The notes below the pieces were generated by a model. That model had not been told where the DNA came from. It searched no databases and saw only the letters and a list, made by a program, of their open reading frames with translations. Shown piece by piece: positions 8,901-9,682 of a stretch of 9,682 bases of DNA (its first letter is position 1; every line of letters begins with the position of its first letter). The stretch is taken from the NCBI GenBank assembly GCA_031283145.1, contig JAITCJ010000143.1, positions 1 through 9,682 on the forward strand. Reading direction: 5' to 3'. The DNA is from Holophagales bacterium. Lineage in GTDB: Bacteria > Acidobacteriota > Holophagae > Holophagales > Holophagaceae. A program made the position numbers and the translations under genes.

Positions 8901-8928
8901 GAGCTTATGGAATTTGGTTCGGGAATAG
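5902..8928 (+). CDS. res: Type III restriction-modification endonuclease subunit Res (DEAD/DEAH helicase plus PD-(D/E)XK nuclease)
   Basis: Res is the ATP-dependent translocase and nuclease of the Mod-Res complex and cuts DNA whose sites are unmethylated. Motifs visible in order: Walker A METGVGKT (residues 93-100, K99), Walker B-like DEPQ (219-222), LRYSATH (motif III), REGWDNPNV (from 528) and motif VI RQEVGRGLRL (552-561). All are characteristic of type III Res rather than type I HsdR. The C-terminal nuclease carries NPDW (D940) and VAETKG (E958, K960), a complete PD-(D/E)XK triad, so both ATPase and nuclease appear intact. The length of 1008 aa is normal for the family. The start ATG has AGGGA 6 nt upstream. 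It is the last gene of the operon and converges on valS. Both motor and nuclease assignments are well supported; DNA specificity depends on Mod. Confidence 0.95.
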   Translation: MKLQFRHQPFQADAANAVCDVFVGQPFNTSTYLIDPGLGQIELEGIRKSTGFVNAPVNVSDDKVLEQIRKIQRSGSIKPSDALDGRYNLTVEMETGVGKTYTYIKTMYELNKRYGWSKFIIIVPSVAIREGVYKSFQITEEHFAENYGKRIRFFIYNSARLTDIDRFASDSAINVMIINSQAFNARGEAARRIYMKLDEFRSRRPIDILAKTNPILIIDEPQSVEGTATKERLKEFAPLITLRYSATHKADCAYNMIYRLDAIEAYNKRLVKKIAVKGISVMGSTAAEGYVYVQSINLSKGNPTATIEFDFKGKRVIRKVVRVVKEGYNLFDNSGELAEYEDGYTVLRIDGRDSSVELTNGKKLFAGDVIGAVSEEHLRRIQIRETIISHIEREQHLFAKGIKVLSLFFIDEVAKYKQYDAAGNAHGGAYAEIFEDEYRKIVADGTQLKLFGEPDYLAYLEGISSEQTHAGYFSIDKKNSRMIDSKLGDKKERTSDDADAYDLIMKDKERLLDRREPVRFIFSHSALREGWDNPNVFQICTLKQSGSDVRKRQEVGRGLRLAVNQSGERMDENALSRNEVHSVNVLTVIASESYDSFAKGLQSEIAEAAAERPLKVETKLFTEKFGDDVAFVIYESLIENGYVKRGELTEKYYEDKKNGAIALPDEVAGHAAEVIALLDSIYDPNANRPEDVRKNTIEITLDKSKLDSVAFQELWSRINNKSYYTVKFTESELIENAIKALNEKLRVSKIYFRVEKGEQIKTIESKGQLQSGEAFIRNDVVREDAARYTAISASSSIRYDIVGKIVIETGLTRKTVVAILVGIEKNIFTQFSDNPEEFIIRAANLINEQKATAIIEHITYYKLTDAFGAEIFTEPDLKRGKLGLNAMESKRHLYDYVVYDSKTERDFATGLETHHREVEVYVKLPKGFYISTPVGKYNPDWAIAFYEGSVKHIYFVAETKGDMPSMELRKIEDAKAHCAREHFRAISSENVRYGVVDSYESLWNLVRE

Positions 8929-8932
8929 TTTC

Positions 8933-8951
8933 CCGCAAAGTCAATTTGCGG
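8933..8951. other. Short stem-loop just after res
   Basis: CCGCAAA (8933-8939), a 5-nt loop and TTTGCGG (8945-8951) form a perfect 7-bp hairpin starting 4 nt after the res stop. Its position suits a transcript end, but no T-run follows on either strand, so it is not a canonical intrinsic terminator. It may protect the mRNA 3' end or act with a factor; this is inference. Confidence 0.45.
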
Positions 8952-8968
8952 AATCTATAGCAAAAATT

Positions 8969-8980
8969 ACTATATATAGT
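8969..8980. repeat. 12-bp perfect palindrome ACTATATATAGT
   Basis: This self-complementary AT-rich sequence lies at the left edge of the palindromic element. Part of it (TATATAG, 8973-8979) also pairs with CTATATA at 9200-9206. On the minus strand it is followed by AATTTTTG, so it could act as a very weak terminator for valS transcripts, though the stem is AT-rich and unstable. Confidence 0.4.
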
Positions 8981-8984
8981 GAAA

Positions 8985-8995
8985 CAACTTTAAAA
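8985..8995 (+). repeat. Left terminal inverted repeat of the intergenic element
   Basis: CAACTTTAAAA is the exact reverse complement of 9184-9194. The bases immediately outside the two copies (TGAAA and ACTGG) do not match, so no short target duplication is visible directly beside this repeat. Confidence 0.65.
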
Positions 8996-9053
8996 CGGTA
9001 CGTTGCCCTGTGGCTTTCGTCTGCGCTGCCGTTCCGCTTTTAATGGAGTCAAG

Positions 9054-9099
9054 CGCCGTAAGTCACTGTCGCTGCCTCGCAGCGCCAGTGCCAACGGCG
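9054..9099. other. Central long stem-loop of the intergenic element
   Basis: Three stacked stems share one axis: CGCCGT (9054-9059) with ACGGCG (9094-9099); CACTG (9064-9068) with CAGTG (9086-9090); and CGCTGC (9070-9075) with GCAGCG (9079-9084), closed by a CTC loop. The total is 17 base pairs in 46 nt, interrupted by a 4x3 internal loop and one T/C mismatch. The stem would be stable as RNA or as a DNA cruciform. It could be a transcription barrier between convergent genes, a processed RNA, or the core of a palindromic repeat; the sequence alone does not decide. Confidence 0.6.
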
Positions 9100-9147
9100 A
9101 TTTGCATCCATTCCTGTCGGCGGCTCACGTAACGAAGGCGCAACCTT

Positions 9148-9160
9148 GGCACTTCGTGCC
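9148..9160. other. Small hairpin in the right arm of the intergenic element
   Basis: GGCAC, a TTC loop and GTGCC form a perfect 5-bp GC-rich stem. It has no counterpart in the left arm, so the right half of the element is longer and would form a side hairpin in the folded structure. Confidence 0.5.
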
Positions 9161-9183
9161 CCACACTTTGATAAACAGGGTGA

Positions 9184-9194
9184 TTTTAAAGTTG
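9184..9194 (-). repeat. Right terminal inverted repeat of the intergenic element
   Basis: TTTTAAAGTTG is the exact reverse complement of 8985-8995. The outer pair CTATATA (9200-9206) ends 5 nt before the last base of the valS stop codon, so the element abuts valS without interrupting it. Confidence 0.65.
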
Positions 9195-9211
9195 ACTGGC
9201 TATATAAAGGC

Positions 9212-9682
9212 TCAGAAAGACTTGCCGGGGATTATAGGAATAAGCAGTTCCAGAACGGCTTTTAATCTCGCTTCTTTTTCGGCTGCCAGTTGTTTTTGGG
9301 CTTCAATGGCTTTTGTGGCAGCCTTGGTCAGGAATTCGGGGTTGCTCAATCTGGCCCTTAAAGAGTTAAGCTCGTTTGTCAGCTTGTCCCGTTCTTTTTC
9401 CAGCTTTGCCCTTTCCGCGGCGGGGTCTTTGATTCCGGCCAGTTCAAGGGCAACGAGTCCATCTTCTATTACCGCCACAGCCCGCGTTGGAGAGGTCAGG
9501 TCGCCGTTTTGGAAAGTAATGGATTCAAGTTTTGCCAGTGACTTAAAGGCGTTGGTAAATGGCGCTAGTTCCGGCAAATTGCACAGGGCGGGAACTCGCT
9601 TGGCAGGGTCTATTGAATTTTCCGCTTTCAAGCGCAAAATGTTTGACAGGGCTTCTTGAAATTTTGGTATCAGACCGCGCTT
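9212..9682 (-). CDS. valS: Valyl-tRNA synthetase, C-terminal part (5' end beyond the window)
   Basis: The enzyme charges tRNA-Val with valine in the cytoplasm. Only the last 156 residues are present; the frame is open to the window edge, so the gene continues past 9682. A TTG at 9637 is inside the gene and is not the start. The visible part begins in the anticodon-binding domain (ILRLKAENSIDPAKRVPAL resembles the conserved ValRS stretch) and runs through the AVAVIEDGLVALELAGI strand. It ends in the C-terminal coiled-coil arm, with RARLSNPEFLTKA matching the family's conserved LSN-x-x-F motif and flanking heptads. The final residues LLIPIIPGKSF form a hydrophobic tail of about ten residues that I do not recognise as conserved. 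The gene converges on res and is a core gene, so it marks chromosomal flank on this side of the defence operon. Confidence 0.9.
   Translation of the reverse strand, partial: KRGLIPKFQEALSNILRLKAENSIDPAKRVPALCNLPELAPFTNAFKSLAKLESITFQNGDLTSPTRAVAVIEDGLVALELAGIKDPAAERAKLEKERDKLTNELNSLRARLSNPEFLTKAATKAIEAQKQLAAEKEARLKAVLELLIPIIPGKSF

Larger units (their letters stand above)
8973..9206. mobile_element. MITE-like or intergenic palindromic repeat element with terminal inverted repeats
   Basis: A perfect 11-bp inverted repeat, CAACTTTAAAA (8985-8995) and TTTTAAAGTTG (9184-9194), bounds a non-coding interior. Outside it, TATATAG (8973-8979) pairs with CTATATA (9200-9206). TATATA occurs in direct orientation at both ends, so it could also be a target duplication. 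Just inside, CCCTGT (9006-9011) matches ACAGGG (9175-9180). Further complementary pairs run inward: GCTTTCGT (9013-9020) with ACGAAGGC (9132-9139, one G-T), GCGCTGCCG (9023-9031) with CGGCGGCTC (9118-9126, imperfect), AATGGA (9042-9047) with TCCATT (9107-9112), then the 9054-9099 stem-loop. No credible transposase gene is inside, so it would be non-autonomous. It fills the gap between convergent res and valS. The repeats are seen directly; mobility and copy number are inference. Confidence 0.6.

Noticed and set aside
9050..9112. 20-codon minus-strand frame (ATG to TGA) inside the palindromic element, with AGGA upstream
   Set aside because: It lies wholly within the paired stem, so its composition is explained by the inverted repeats, and it is too short to support as a gene.
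9003..9659. Long plus-strand open frame of 218 codons
   Set aside because: It crosses the palindromic element and then lies antisense to valS, begins at a TTG without a ribosome-binding site, and its product is low in recognisable features. The minus-strand ValRS match is clear.
1..9682. CRISPR array, tRNA or rRNA genes, integrase or attachment site
   Set aside because: No regularly spaced direct repeats, no tRNA-like or rRNA-like sequence and no recombinase gene could be found by eye.

Overview
The window looks like a bacterial chromosome of moderate GC. It holds one four-gene defence operon on the plus strand and the 3' end of a core housekeeping gene on the minus strand. Ribosome-binding sites are AGGTG/GGAGG-type, ATG starts dominate and the genes are tightly packed. 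The organism cannot be named from this sequence; an anaerobic Firmicute or a spirochaete would fit, but that is a guess.

Layout. Positions 1-57 carry a perfect 12-bp inverted repeat that ends exactly where the first ribosome-binding site begins. Positions 58-8928 are a continuous operon: (1) a 1076-aa SNF2-like helicase with an N-terminal region resembling a degenerate phospholipase-D-like domain; (2) a 202-aa DUF4391 protein with a charged, probably coiled-coil tail; (3) a 664-aa beta-class adenine methyltransferase, the Mod subunit of a type III restriction-modification system; (4) a 1008-aa type III Res subunit with an intact helicase core and a C-terminal PD-(D/E)XK nuclease. Junctions are 4 nt apart, a 4-nt ATGA overlap and 9 nt apart, so the genes are probably co-transcribed and translationally coupled. 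All four appear intact.

Positions 8929-9211 separate the operon from the convergent end of valS. This gap is a nested inverted-repeat element of about 234 bp (8973-9206): a perfect 11-bp terminal inverted repeat, an outer TATATAG/CTATATA pair, and a run of complementary segments that can fold almost the whole interior into one long hairpin. It looks like a MITE-type or other intergenic palindromic repeat. Positions 9212-9682 (minus strand) are the last 156 codons of valyl-tRNA synthetase, including its C-terminal coiled-coil arm.

How the genes may work together: Mod methylates the host recognition site and, with Res, forms the restriction complex that translocates on and cleaves unmodified DNA. 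The extra helicase and DUF4391 protein are not part of the classical two-gene type III system, so this is best read as an extended, type III-like restriction locus. The role of the two extra proteins is inference from gene order only.
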